Notes under the pieces: generated by a model
The model's database searches: none
Told to the model about the DNA's origin: nothing
The model's input: the letters and a program-made list of their open reading frames with translations, nothing else
Shown: positions 8,707-17,201 of the stretch, in pieces
Numbering within the stretch: the first letter of the stretch is position 1
How the letters are laid out: each line of letters begins with the position of its first letter
Position numbers and translations under genes: made by a program
Source of the DNA: Deltaproteobacteria bacterium
GTDB lineage: Bacteria > Acidobacteriota > Thermoanaerobaculia > Multivoradales > JAHZIX01
DNA length: 50,903 nucleotides
Direction of reading: 5' to 3'
Assembly (NCBI GenBank): GCA_022601195.1
Contig: JAHZIX010000051.1
Location: 1-50,903, forward strand

Positions 8707-9509
8707 GTGCCATTAGCGAAGTTTTCGAGCGCTGCCGCCGGGAGAAGAGAGCTGCTTTCATTCCCTACATAACCGCGGGGGATCCGGATCTCGAGACCAC
8801 GGGAGAGCTCTTGGGGGCATTGGCCAGTGGTGGCGCGGACCTGATCGAATTAGGAGTTCCCTTTAGCGATCCCATCGCGGATGGGCCGGCGAACCAGCGC
8901 GCTGCCTCTCGAGCCCTGGCTTCGGGGACTCATCTATCGGGGATCTTTGAGGTCGTGGCACGACATCGGGCTGCGGTTGGCGTTCCGATTCTCCTGTTTA
9001 CCTACTTCAACCCGATCCATGCCCGGGGCCTCGAGCGTTTCGCAGAGCAGGCTCGGGATTCCGGTGTCGACGGAGTTCTGTGCCTCGATTTGCCTCCGGA
9101 AGAGGCGGAGGCGGAGTACCTGCCGGTGATGAGAAAGAGCGGTCTCGATACGATCTTTCTGCTCGCCCCGACCAGCACCCGCCAGCGCATCAAGAAGGCC
9201 GCGGCAGCCTCGACGGGTTTCGTCTACTACGTTTCTCGAACCGGGGTGACCGGAACTCAGGGGGAGCTGCCAGAGAACCTCATGAAGGAAGCCAAGGCTG
9301 TTCGTAGGAAGGTGAAGATGCCCCTCGCTGTGGGCTTTGGGGTCACCACTCCGGAGCAGGTGGCGACCATCGCCAAAGTTGCCGATGGGGTGGTGGTGGG
9401 CAGCGCCTTGGTTCGCCTGGTAGAAGAGCATGGCGGCACGCCGGAGCTACCAGGGATCTTGGAGCAGCGGGTCAAAGAGCTGACGGCACCTCTCCACGGA
9501 GGAGGCTGA
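8703..9509 (+). CDS. trpA: Tryptophan synthase alpha subunit
   Basis: TrpA cleaves indole-3-glycerol phosphate to indole and glyceraldehyde 3-phosphate and channels indole to TrpB. It is 268 aa, the usual length. The catalytic Glu is in ELGVPFSDPIADGP (about 47-60), which also holds the catalytic Asp. FIPYITAGDPD is at the N-terminus, LLFTYFNP at strand 3, and VYYVSRTGVTG and VGFGVTTPEQV form the later barrel loops. The ATG overlaps the trpB stop (ATGA). This completes the pathway from chorismate to tryptophan in one transcription unit. Confidence 0.96.
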   Translation: MSAISEVFERCRREKRAAFIPYITAGDPDLETTGELLGALASGGADLIELGVPFSDPIADGPANQRAASRALASGTHLSGIFEVVARHRAAVGVPILLFTYFNPIHARGLERFAEQARDSGVDGVLCLDLPPEEAEAEYLPVMRKSGLDTIFLLAPTSTRQRIKKAAAASTGFVYYVSRTGVTGTQGELPENLMKEAKAVRRKVKMPLAVGFGVTTPEQVATIAKVADGVVVGSALVRLVEEHGGTPELPGILEQRVKELTAPLHGGG

Positions 9510-9513
9510 AACG

Positions 9514-10206
9514 ATGTCGCCCGGAGTGCTCGAACCGTTGTCTGCTGAAGTGGAGAGCCGCAAGCTTCCCATAACCCTGCACGGTCACTACCGATTGCAG
9601 AAGGCTACGGGGGGGCAAGGCCTCCTGGTGGGTTTTCATGGCTATGGGGAAACCGCAAAAGTTCATTTGGAAGCCCTGAAGAACATTCCCGGAGCGGACC
9701 GGTGGACCCTCTGCGCAGTCCAGGGGCCCCACGTCTTCTATCGTCAAAGCACGGGAGAAGTGGTCGCTAGTTGGATGACGAAGTTCGACCGGGAGCAAGC
9801 CATTGCCGACAACGTCCGCTTCGTCTCTCAAGTGGTCGAGGTGCTCCGAGAAGAGGTAGGGCGGGACCTGCCTCTGGTGTATGCGGGGTTCTCCCAGGGG
9901 GTTGCCATGGCTTATAGGGCGGCGGCTCTGGCCGGTCATAGGGCTCAGGGACTGATCTCTCTAGCCGGTGACGTTCCACCGGATCTCGAGGAGTCTCAGG
10001 TACGGCAGGTGCCGGCCGCGCTTCTGGGCCGTGGGTTGAAAGACAAGTGGTACGACTCAGCGAAGCTGGAAGCGGATCTTCAGCGTTTGCGATCCGCTGC
10101 AGTGCCGGTAGAAGACTGTGTCTTCCCCGGTGGCCATGAGTGGCACGAAGCTTTTCTCGATGCCTGCGGCGGGTTTCTTTCTAAGCTGGCCCGGCCAAGG
10201 GGATAG
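9514..10206 (+). CDS. Phospholipase/carboxylesterase-family serine hydrolase
   Basis: This is a 230-aa single-domain alpha/beta hydrolase. The nucleophile elbow GFSQG is at about residues 124-129, the His is in GGHEWHEAF near the C-terminus, and the acid is probably the Asp in GLKDKWYD. LVGFHGYGE matches the oxyanion-loop strand of the YpfH/PF02230 group. Members hydrolyse short acyl esters or lysophospholipids; the substrate here is unknown. A GGAGG lies about 12 nt before the ATG, and the gene begins only 4 bp after the trpA stop, so it is probably co-transcribed with the trp genes without an obvious metabolic link. Confidence 0.85.
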   Translation: MSPGVLEPLSAEVESRKLPITLHGHYRLQKATGGQGLLVGFHGYGETAKVHLEALKNIPGADRWTLCAVQGPHVFYRQSTGEVVASWMTKFDREQAIADNVRFVSQVVEVLREEVGRDLPLVYAGFSQGVAMAYRAAALAGHRAQGLISLAGDVPPDLEESQVRQVPAALLGRGLKDKWYDSAKLEADLQRLRSAAVPVEDCVFPGGHEWHEAFLDACGGFLSKLARPRG

Positions 10207-10209
10207 CGC

Positions 10210-10662
10210 TTAGTGGTAGAGGTTCCGGCTCTCCCCCGGTGGCAGGGTCGGTACGTCGAAAGATCCGTGTTGGCGAGCCCAGGCTAGCCGCATCTCTAGC
10301 TTTCCGATCCAGCGAGTTTCTAACCGCGTTCCCCTTGGGCTGGCTGCCCGCTCCACGAGAACTGGAGCCGCGGGATCACTGCGGTCGGCGACCCAATAGA
10401 GCTCCCGACCCTCGGACCAAAAGTGAATTCCCACCCTGGGCTGCGAGCCTTGGCGTTGTAGGGCTGAGGTGAGAGCAGCAGCTGCCTCGAAGGTAGAGAC
10501 CTTACCGGCTTCCTCCACGATGACGTCCGGCAGCGGTGCCAGGATGGCTCCAGCCACCTCGTCCGGCTGGGCGTTGCCCAGTTGGGAGACGAAAAACTTT
10601 CCAAAGCCGAAGAGAACCAGGGAGGCGAGCAGTAGAAAGGCGAGAGCCTTGGCGATCTTCAC
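10210..10662 (-). CDS. Hypothetical protein with N-terminal membrane anchor
   Basis: A 150-aa protein with one hydrophobic segment at about residues 5-25, behind a short Lys-containing start, which reads as an uncleaved anchor or signal sequence. The rest is a small soluble domain including VGIHFWSEGRELYWVADRSD and a C-terminal Pro/Gly-rich tail. I do not recognise the family. The start is a GTG. It faces the esterase gene tail to tail with 3 bp between stops. No terminator is visible at that junction. Confidence 0.65.
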   Translation of the reverse strand: MKIAKALAFLLLASLVLFGFGKFFVSQLGNAQPDEVAGAILAPLPDVIVEEAGKVSTFEAAAALTSALQRQGSQPRVGIHFWSEGRELYWVADRSDPAAPVLVERAASPRGTRLETRWIGKLEMRLAWARQHGSFDVPTLPPGESRNLYH

Positions 10663-10837
10663 CGGCCCAGTCTACCTCCATAGCAGCTGGATACAGCAGG
10701 GATCTGGTGGGGAGGAGCTGCCGGAGGGCTTCCAACCCCCTCTAGTTGAGGTGCTGGCAGCGATCCTCCCTGAGAAAGGGAGGGCAGCAATTCTGTACCG
10801 GTGGTCTCATGGGGGCTGGGACCGGTTGAAAGTCAAC

Positions 10838-10876
10838 AAAAAAGCCGCGGCTCGAAAGATCCGCGGCTTTTTTGCC
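10838..10876 (-). terminator. Bidirectional Rho-independent terminator
   Basis: A perfect 13-bp inverted repeat (10838-10850 with 10861-10873) has an A-run on one arm and a T-run on the other and a GC-rich core (GCCGCGG). It works on paper in either direction. It sits 60 bp beyond the stop of the minus-strand lipoprotein gene, which it most likely ends. Confidence 0.85.
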
Positions 10877-10932
10877 TCAAAGGAGCCACCCTCTAGGGAA
10901 GCTCCCAATGTGAGGTCTATGGGGACGAAGAC

Positions 10933-11364
10933 CTATTGGTCGGAATCTTTGCTGTGGTCGGCATCGTCGTCGCTCATCGCGTTTTCGATCTTGTCACCGG
11001 CCTCGTCGAGCATTTCGCCGGCTTTATCTGCGGCGTCATCGATTTTCTCGCCGGCCTTGTCGGCCATTTCACCGGCCTTGTCGACAGCACCATCGACCAT
11101 CTCTCCGGCGTCATCGGCCATTTCACCAGCGGCATCGGCGGCATCGTTGGCCATTTCACCAGCGGCATCGGCAGCATCACCGGCCACCTCACCGGCCTTG
11201 TCCGCGGCATCCTTGGCGGCGTCTCCAACAGCAGATCCGGCGTCTTTCACCTTGTCGCCGAGGGATTCACCGTGGCCTTCGCCACCGCCTCCACAAGCCA
11301 CGAGGGGAAGAACCAAGACCGAGACGAGTAGGACGAGGCTAAGAGAACCGAGAGTCTTCTTCAT
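10933..11364 (-). CDS. Lipoprotein with 11-residue amphipathic helix repeats
   Basis: The 143-aa product begins with a lipoprotein signal peptide: basic start, hydrophobic core and lipobox LVAC with Cys24, followed by a Gly-rich spacer. From about residue 35 to 130 it is made of imperfect 11-residue repeats such as DAADAAGEMAN and DKAGEMADDA, rich in Ala, Asp, Gly, Glu and Lys. They would form a long amphipathic or coiled helix, like group-3 LEA or apolipoprotein-type sequences. The end is acidic (DDDADHSKDSDQ). Two repeat units are nearly identical at DNA level (33 bp each, 11116-11148 and 11149-11181). Expected location is the periplasm, anchored by lipid. A stabilising or spacer role is plausible, but the function is unknown. 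Confidence 0.8.
   Translation of the reverse strand: MKKTLGSLSLVLLVSVLVLPLVACGGGGEGHGESLGDKVKDAGSAVGDAAKDAADKAGEVAGDAADAAGEMANDAADAAGEMADDAGEMVDGAVDKAGEMADKAGEKIDDAADKAGEMLDEAGDKIENAMSDDDADHSKDSDQ
11116..11181. repeat. 33-bp tandem duplication inside the lipoprotein gene
   Basis: Two adjacent 33-bp units (11116-11148 and 11149-11181) differ at only a few positions and encode two 11-residue helix repeats. This suggests the protein grows or shrinks by unit slippage. Confidence 0.8.
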
Positions 11365-11870
11365 TTCGCGAAATCTCCCTAAATATGCGCCAATTCGAAT
11401 GTTTCGACTGGCAGTCTATCGCGTAGGAGCTCGACGCTGCGAACAACGTTGGATCTCCTAGGGTGCGGCTAGATACGACAATCCACGGATTCCAAAGCCG
11501 CAGGAAGTGCGGAAATGCATTGCAGGCGGCTTGTGGTCCGGATCGGCGCAGTATAGACCACTGTACAGCCGGCCTCAAGGGATACGGGTCGGCCGGTGAG
11601 GCACCGAGAACCTCCCGCTAGTCCGCCGACAGTAACCCCAGGGGCCATTGGGGAGGAAGCGGCTCTCTCCTGTCCCGTTCAGCCTGAGTTCCGTCCATCC
11701 TCAAGGAAAAGTGAGACTCTCGGCTGAGGTGTCACCGGATTCGAAGCCGTCGGCCGAGGGTTCTCGAGCTTGGGTCTTCAACCCGATCGCAGGTTGGCCT
11801 CAGGGAGCGAGTCGTCGGGAGAGCGGTAGAAAAGGCGGTGGGTGACCTAGGGGGCTCTAGGTCCGGGGGA
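11365..11870. other. Intergenic region, 506 bp, no gene seen
   Basis: This lies between the lipoprotein start and the ligA stop, both on the minus strand. The half near the lipoprotein gene should hold its promoter, but I cannot name convincing -35 and -10 boxes. A short 7-bp inverted repeat (11844-11850 with 11857-11863) lies just past the ligA stop without a T-run, so it is at best a weak terminator. Short open frames here have no recognisable content. Confidence 0.5.
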
Positions 11871-13937
11871 TCAACTCACCAGGTCGTGGGCTGTGAGCAA
11901 CTCCAGGAAGGCCGCTTCATCAAGAATCTCGACTCCGAGATCTTGGGCTTTTTTGTATTTGGAGCCCGGGTCGGCGCCGACGACTACGTAGCCGGTCTTG
12001 CGACTGACGGAAGACACCACCTTGCCGCCCCCCTTTTCCACCGCGGCAGCTGCCTGGGGGCGAGAGAAGCGTTCCATGCCTCCGGTGAAGACGAAGGTTT
12101 TTGCTTCGAAAGGGGCGTTGCCGTCAGCCGTTTCGGCAGTTTGAGGCATGGCTTGCAAGTGCAATCGGCCATCCAAGAGCTCGTCTAGAACCTTTTGATT
12201 GCTGGCCTGGTCGAAAAAGGCGCGAATTTCCTCGGCCATGCGGGGTCCGACGCCGGAGATCTCTTGCAGCTCTTCGTCGGTCGCTTGGCGAAAGGCTTCG
12301 AGAGTTCGAAAGTGGCGCGCCAACTCCCGGGCGACGGTCACCCCGACCTCAGGAATACCGAGGCCAAACAAGAAGCGCGGCAACTCGGCGTGGGCAGCCT
12401 TGGCGATGGCGGCCACCAGGTTGGTGGCGGACTTTTCCGCAAAGCCTTCGAGCTCCAGCAACTGTAGGGGGCGCAGATCGAAGAGCTGTGGCAACTGCCG
12501 AACCAAGCCCTGGTCGATGAGGGCCTTCGCAGTCTCTTCCCCCAGCCCCTCGATGTCGAGGGCATTGCGGGAACCGAAATGAGTCAATCGAGCCGCCAGT
12601 TGAGCCGGGCACTCGAAGCTGTTGGGACACACCGTGAAAGGGCCCCTCTCCACGAGGACAGTGGAACAGGAGGGGCAGGTTTCCGGCATGCGAAAGGGCT
12701 CCCCCCGATCGCGGTCCGGCTCTTCCACCCGTTCGATGACTTGGGGAATGACATCGCCCGCTCTCTGGACTCGAACCAGGTCTCCCGGTCGAACATCCTT
12801 GCGAGCCACCTCTTCGCGATTGTGGAGGGTCGCTCGGCTCACCGTGACTCCCCCCAACAGCACGGGCTCCAGGACGGCTACGGGAGTGATAACCCCAGTG
12901 CGGCCGACTCCTGCGATGATGTCCTCGATGCGGGTGGCTTCCTGGCGGGGCGGAAATTTGAAGGCGTAGGCCCAGCGAGGGAAGCGGCTGGTCATGCCGA
13001 CCCGCTCTCGGGCCGTGAGGGCATCGAGTTTGATGACGATGCCATCGATCTCGTAGGGCAAGTCGTCTCGGGCCGCCCCAATCTCCCGGTGGTACTGGAG
13101 AATGTCCTCTACCGAGGTGCCCCGGCGAGGACGATCGTTGACTCGAAGGCCCCAATCCCTTAGCGCTTCGAGTACTTGCCACTGGCTGGTGATCTCCGAG
13201 GGAGCTGCTGACTCTTCAGCAGGTTCCATGGCCAGAATGTCGTAGACATAGACGTCCAAAGGGCGGGACGCGGTGATCTGGGGGTCGAGTTGGCGCATGG
13301 TGCCGGCGGCGGCATTGCGGGGGTTGGCGAAGGGATCTTTGCCGGCTGCCACCAAGCTCTCGTTGAGTTTCTCGAAGCCCGCCAGCTGGAGGATGATCTC
13401 GCCCCGCACGGCCAACAGTTTTGGCACTGGACGGTCTGTGTTGCGCAGGCGCAGGGGCACCGCGGCAATGGTTCGGACGTTTTCCGTGATCGCCTCTCCC
13501 TTGCGGCCATCGCCACGGGTAGCTGCCCGAAGGAAGACACCATCTTGGTAGACCAATTCCACTGAAAGGCCATCGAGCTTGGGGTCGATGACGTACTCCA
13601 CGGGAGTCGAGTCGCCTTCCTTGAGAAGACTTTTGCGAAGTCGATCGTCAAAGCGGCGCAGGGCCGCTTCATCCTGGGAGGAATCGAGGCTCAACATGGG
13701 GGCTGTGTGCTGAACCGATTCAAAGCCTTCGAGAAGCTCCCCTCCTACCCGCAGGGTAGGGGAGTCCGGGGTCACCAAATGGGGGAAGGTCTCTTCGAGC
13801 TGCTTGAGCTCCTCGAATAGCCGGTCGTAGGCAGCGTCGTCGAGGGTAGGGGAATCTCGGACGTAGTAGAGATAGTCGTGGCGGCGGATCTCGGTGCGCA
13901 AAGACGCCACTCGGGTTGCCGCCTCCTCAGGGCTCAT
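11871..13937 (-). CDS. ligA: NAD-dependent DNA ligase LigA
   Basis: LigA seals nicks in duplex DNA using NAD+ in replication and repair. All domains are present in 688 aa: Ia domain (DSPTLDDAAYDRL), adenylation domain with the nucleophile Lys in DPKLDG (about 120) and HTAPMLSLD, OB fold, a four-Cys zinc finger (CPSC and CPNSFEC, about 405-430), helix-hairpin-helix repeats (ALDIEGLGEETAK and EISGVGPRMAEEI) and a C-terminal BRCT domain (AKTFVFTGG and GYVVVGADPGSKYKKA). ATG 13937 is chosen because GGAG sits 9 nt upstream; an in-frame GTG at 13952 is the alternative. It overlaps the end of the upstream acyltransferase gene by 11 bp, so the two are translationally coupled. Confidence 0.97.
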   Translation of the reverse strand: MSPEEAATRVASLRTEIRRHDYLYYVRDSPTLDDAAYDRLFEELKQLEETFPHLVTPDSPTLRVGGELLEGFESVQHTAPMLSLDSSQDEAALRRFDDRLRKSLLKEGDSTPVEYVIDPKLDGLSVELVYQDGVFLRAATRGDGRKGEAITENVRTIAAVPLRLRNTDRPVPKLLAVRGEIILQLAGFEKLNESLVAAGKDPFANPRNAAAGTMRQLDPQITASRPLDVYVYDILAMEPAEESAAPSEITSQWQVLEALRDWGLRVNDRPRRGTSVEDILQYHREIGAARDDLPYEIDGIVIKLDALTARERVGMTSRFPRWAYAFKFPPRQEATRIEDIIAGVGRTGVITPVAVLEPVLLGGVTVSRATLHNREEVARKDVRPGDLVRVQRAGDVIPQVIERVEEPDRDRGEPFRMPETCPSCSTVLVERGPFTVCPNSFECPAQLAARLTHFGSRNALDIEGLGEETAKALIDQGLVRQLPQLFDLRPLQLLELEGFAEKSATNLVAAIAKAAHAELPRFLFGLGIPEVGVTVARELARHFRTLEAFRQATDEELQEISGVGPRMAEEIRAFFDQASNQKVLDELLDGRLHLQAMPQTAETADGNAPFEAKTFVFTGGMERFSRPQAAAAVEKGGGKVVSSVSRKTGYVVVGADPGSKYKKAQDLGVEILDEAAFLELLTAHDLVS

Positions 13938-14679
13938 CTTGCTGATCTCCACGAGAGTCGGTGGGGGGAGCTGGTTTTTTGGGGGTTATGGATTCTTCTT
14001 CTGGACAGTGGAGATCTCGACGGCGCTCGAGATCTCGTTTGATGGCATCTCGGAAACCTTCTTCTCCGGCCTTCTCGAGCCACTCCTGGCGGTATTTGAC
14101 CAGGTCGATGTTTTCCAGATTCATACGGATGGTTTTGAACAGACGGGGGAAAGTCTCTCCCGGGTGCTGAACGTGGTGCAAACCACCGCTGTAGGCGATC
14201 AAGAATCGCCCGGGCTGGCTGGAGTGGATAACGTCTGCGATGCCTCGCCGCAGGGTCATGGGACGACCGTGGAGATCGAGGCCCGTAGAACGCTTCATGC
14301 GCCCTTCTGGAAGCAGGATGACCATGGCGTCTTTTTCGATGCGGCCCAGCACCTCCGACCAGGTGTGATCTCTCTTCCGGGTGATCGGCACCACGTGGCG
14401 GGCGATCATGCCGTAGAAGCGGCCGATGAATTGGCGCTTCGCCGTTTTCTCGGCGATGGGCACGACCCCGTGCCAGGCCAGCTGATGAATCATCCGGTTG
14501 GGGACTACGCCGGCGAACAGCCATTCGTAGAGGCTGGTGTGGTTGAGCACCGCGACCACCCGCAGGTCGACCCATGGATCTTCCGGTGGGTCGCCGATCC
14601 AATTCACTTCGAAGCGGTAGAAGATCCTGCTGATCAGGCGGAGAACCTGGATGAGCAGGTAGGTGAAATAGGGCTGCAT
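13927..14679 (-). CDS. PlsC-like 1-acylglycerol-phosphate acyltransferase family protein
   Basis: This 250-aa protein has the lysophosphatidate acyltransferase layout: a hydrophobic N-terminal segment, NHTSLYE at 46-52 (motif I), and LLPEGRMKR at about 122-130 (motif III, usually PEGTR). Motif I normally reads NHxxxxD; here the sixth position is Glu52, so the catalytic dyad would be His-Glu. The family transfers acyl chains to lysophospholipids or related acceptors at the inner membrane. The tail is charged. ATG 14679 is preferred because the 20 residues added by the upstream start at 14739 show no signal or family match. Its stop overlaps ligA. Substrate unknown. Confidence 0.75.
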   Translation of the reverse strand: MQPYFTYLLIQVLRLISRIFYRFEVNWIGDPPEDPWVDLRVVAVLNHTSLYEWLFAGVVPNRMIHQLAWHGVVPIAEKTAKRQFIGRFYGMIARHVVPITRKRDHTWSEVLGRIEKDAMVILLPEGRMKRSTGLDLHGRPMTLRRGIADVIHSSQPGRFLIAYSGGLHHVQHPGETFPRLFKTIRMNLENIDLVKYRQEWLEKAGEEGFRDAIKRDLERRRDLHCPEEESITPKKPAPPTDSRGDQQDEP

Positions 14680-14973
14680 GGATGATTTTTCCCTACCAGG
14701 GATTCTTTCTCTGCATAGATTGAGGGTTATTCCTACCACATTTTCGGCTGCCGCCAGAAGCCTTCCTCGGGGTGGGGTGTGCCCGAATTTGTTCGAGGGG
14801 AGTCTCCTCAGGGTCCACCATCGGCCAGAAACCCACCTTCGCTGTGGGCCCTTGACTCCTGGGCGAAGAGAAGCGCCTCTCAGTCCAGGATGAAACTCCC
14901 GTTGGTTCTCGTCGGCCCGTGACTTTCACCACAAGCTCTTAGGACTGGTAGGATGGGCCGCATCGGAGGAGCT

Positions 14974-15885
14974 ATGGAAGAGTCGTCAAAAAGCACCGGC
15001 CCGCAAGCGGTCAGCGAGGAAGCCCCTGGGCGGACCAAACTGTCTGCCATCGTCACGACCTTTAACGAGGAGCGACACATCGCTGCCTGCCTCGAATCGC
15101 TCACCTGGTGTGACGAAATCCTGGTCGTGGATTCCTTTTCCACGGATAGGACTCCGGAGATCGCCCGGAGTTTCGAGAAGGTTCGTTTCGAGCAGCGCAC
15201 CTATTACGGGTCCGCCTCCCAGAAGAACTGGGCCATGGATCAAGTCCAGCACGACTGGTTCCTGATCTTCGACGCCGACGAGCGCTGTACAGCGGATCTG
15301 CAGAAGGAGGTCGAAACCCTATTGGCTTCGGGGCCCACCCATGAGGCCTACACGATCCGACGGACGGTCTATTTCATGGATCATTTGATCCGCTTTTCCG
15401 GCTGGCAACACGATCAAGTGGTGCGACTGGTCAAGCAGGGCAGTGGGCGATATCCCAATCGACGCGTCCATGCGGACATGGTGACTCGAGGTCCCGCGCC
15501 GCTGTTGCGAAATCCCATGCTCCACTACATGGCGGACTCTTTCGACGAGTACTTTCCGCGCATCCAGAAATACAGCGTCTGGGGAGCTTCTCAGGCTTGG
15601 AAAGAAGGCAAACGAGCCGGCTTCGCAGAGGTCTTCGGCCGGTCCGTTTGGAGGTTCATTCGCACCTATATGATTCAGGGCGGTTTCCTGGATGGCATGT
15701 ATGGGTTGGTTTTCTGCATGCTCCAGGCCTACGGGACGTATCTCAAATGGGCCATTCTCTGGGGCTGGCGAGTCAACGAAGCTCGTGGCCGAAAGCCGAA
15801 CCTACCCATCTTCGACGATGATGAGAACACCTGGCGGGGGCTCGAGGGCGAGAGCCCGGATTCTGCCAGCCCAGCCGCCGGCTAG
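14974..15885 (+). CDS. Family 2 glycosyltransferase, WaaE/KdtX-like
   Basis: This 303-aa GT-A fold enzyme has a nucleotide-sugar binding start (LSAIVTTFNEERHI), VDSFSTDRT and the metal-binding DADE motif at about residues 97-100. The VDSxSTD pattern and the SASQKNWAMD segment are typical of the lipopolysaccharide-core glucosyltransferase WaaE/KdtX group. It therefore probably adds a sugar to a lipid-linked envelope glycan on the inner face of the membrane. ATG 14974 has GGAGG a few bases upstream; ATG 14953 is also in frame. It converges on the pyruvyl transferase and flippase genes, which suggests an envelope-polysaccharide locus. Confidence 0.87.
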   Translation: MEESSKSTGPQAVSEEAPGRTKLSAIVTTFNEERHIAACLESLTWCDEILVVDSFSTDRTPEIARSFEKVRFEQRTYYGSASQKNWAMDQVQHDWFLIFDADERCTADLQKEVETLLASGPTHEAYTIRRTVYFMDHLIRFSGWQHDQVVRLVKQGSGRYPNRRVHADMVTRGPAPLLRNPMLHYMADSFDEYFPRIQKYSVWGASQAWKEGKRAGFAEVFGRSVWRFIRTYMIQGGFLDGMYGLVFCMLQAYGTYLKWAILWGWRVNEARGRKPNLPIFDDDENTWRGLEGESPDSASPAAG

Positions 15886-15962
15886 CGTCTATTCCGTCGT
15901 TTCCCAGCTCGAATAGGATCCGTCGCCCCGTTGGGGGGCTCGAGAGCGGCCCATGGGTTTCC

Positions 15963-17201
15963 TCAAGGGGGCTGGCGGGAGGGCCATTGGAGCGTGGCGG
16001 CTAGATTCTCGAAATTCTTCCAACCTTCTCGGACGATCCGTTCCCCGTCCCGTTGCCACAGGTCTAGCGGTTTCTCTAAGGCCTCTAAGGCTCGGTCCGC
16101 AAAGTCATCGAAGGAGGCACACCCGCTGGGTTGTTGGGAATCCCAAGTGCGCAGAAAAAGATCGAGCTTTCTGATTCCTGGGCCTAGCCCGACCCGGGGA
16201 ACGCCGTAAGCCAGGGCGGTGAGATTGCCGTGCAAAGAGGTACCGGCGAACAACCGACTTCCAGCGATGAGGGAGAGGATGTCGATGATCGTTGTCGCTG
16301 AGGCCAAGGTGACGGGGAGGCCCACAAGGCGCTTTTGAAGAGCCGCCAGAGCTCGTTGGTCCTCGTGGCCGGCGGCCTGCCCGAGAGGGACCAATACCAG
16401 GTTCAGACCGCTGACTCTTTGCAGCCGAATCAGCTGCTCGGCGACCGCAGGCCCGGCACCCCGGGCGGCGTAATATCCCAATTGAACGACTCCATAGCCG
16501 TTTTCCTCGTAGCCAGCTCGGAGATCTCGTGTCTCTTGGCTCTGCTGGTCCTCTAGGTGGGGTCTGGGGAAGATCTCTGCCATCAGGGCCGCCGGATCCG
16601 GTGCCAGGTGGATCGGGCAGTGGAGATTCCACCGGTTGAGAATTTCCAGGGTTCTGGGATCTCGCACCGAGAGAAAGGCTGCCCTGTCCAACCGTCGCCG
16701 TAGAGCTTCCTGGAGCTTCGGCGGTAGGCCATCGATCCCCGATCCTCCGACCCCGTTGTAGGCAATCCCCATGGGAGAGGCGAAGTCCTCTTTCCCAAGA
16801 ACCCAGGGCAAGGGGCGGCGGGTGCCGAGGATGGCGCCGGTGAGAGCGCGTTGGCTGAGGGCGTCGGCCATGGCCGGAAATCCCTTGGCAAGCACCTTGA
16901 GCCCGAAGGCCCGCCGTGGAGAGGTGAGGGCGGCGAGAGTACCTGACCACCGAGCATCGAGAATCTCGCCTCCCGCTAAGAGGAGCGTGTCTCCTGGACC
17001 CGGAGGGTGTTGAGAGAGCTTTCCAAGGGGTGCCGTGGGTAACGCCCCGGCCTCCTTCAGATCGCTCCATCGGCTGGCCAGAACCTCGAAGTTGGCCTCG
17101 ATACCCAGGCGCTCGAAGGCTTGCCGAGTGATCAACGGAAACAACAGATCGCCGAAGTTGAAACGGTCGAAGGCTCCCGCCAGAAAAATGGATGGTTTCA
17201 C
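15963..17201 (-). CDS. Polysaccharide pyruvyl transferase family protein
   Basis: This 412-aa protein matches the CsaB/WcaK-type pyruvyl transferase pattern: N-terminal FNFGDLLFPL, a central LSVRDPRTLEIL, and the C-terminal SRLFAGTSLHGNLTALAYG block that forms the donor site. Members move pyruvate from phosphoenolpyruvate onto sugars of exopolysaccharides. GTG 17201 is chosen because it overlaps the flippase stop as GTGA and has AGGAGG 6 nt upstream. The frame stays open to 17534, but that stretch overlaps the flippase gene and is Arg/Pro-rich noise. The pair forms an operon. Confidence 0.85.
   Translation of the reverse strand: MKPSIFLAGAFDRFNFGDLLFPLITRQAFERLGIEANFEVLASRWSDLKEAGALPTAPLGKLSQHPPGPGDTLLLAGGEILDARWSGTLAALTSPRRAFGLKVLAKGFPAMADALSQRALTGAILGTRRPLPWVLGKEDFASPMGIAYNGVGGSGIDGLPPKLQEALRRRLDRAAFLSVRDPRTLEILNRWNLHCPIHLAPDPAALMAEIFPRPHLEDQQSQETRDLRAGYEENGYGVVQLGYYAARGAGPAVAEQLIRLQRVSGLNLVLVPLGQAAGHEDQRALAALQKRLVGLPVTLASATTIIDILSLIAGSRLFAGTSLHGNLTALAYGVPRVGLGPGIRKLDLFLRTWDSQQPSGCASFDDFADRALEALEKPLDLWQRDGERIVREGWKNFENLAATLQWPSRQPP

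Noticed and set aside
10469..11461. Plus-strand frame with Ser/Ala/Pro-rich repeats
   Set aside because: The repeats mirror the 33-bp units of the minus-strand lipoprotein gene, which has a proper signal peptide and a terminator.
12579..14685. Several long plus-strand frames opposite ligA and the acyltransferase
   Set aside because: They are antisense to genes with complete, well-conserved domain sets, and the translated sequences match nothing.
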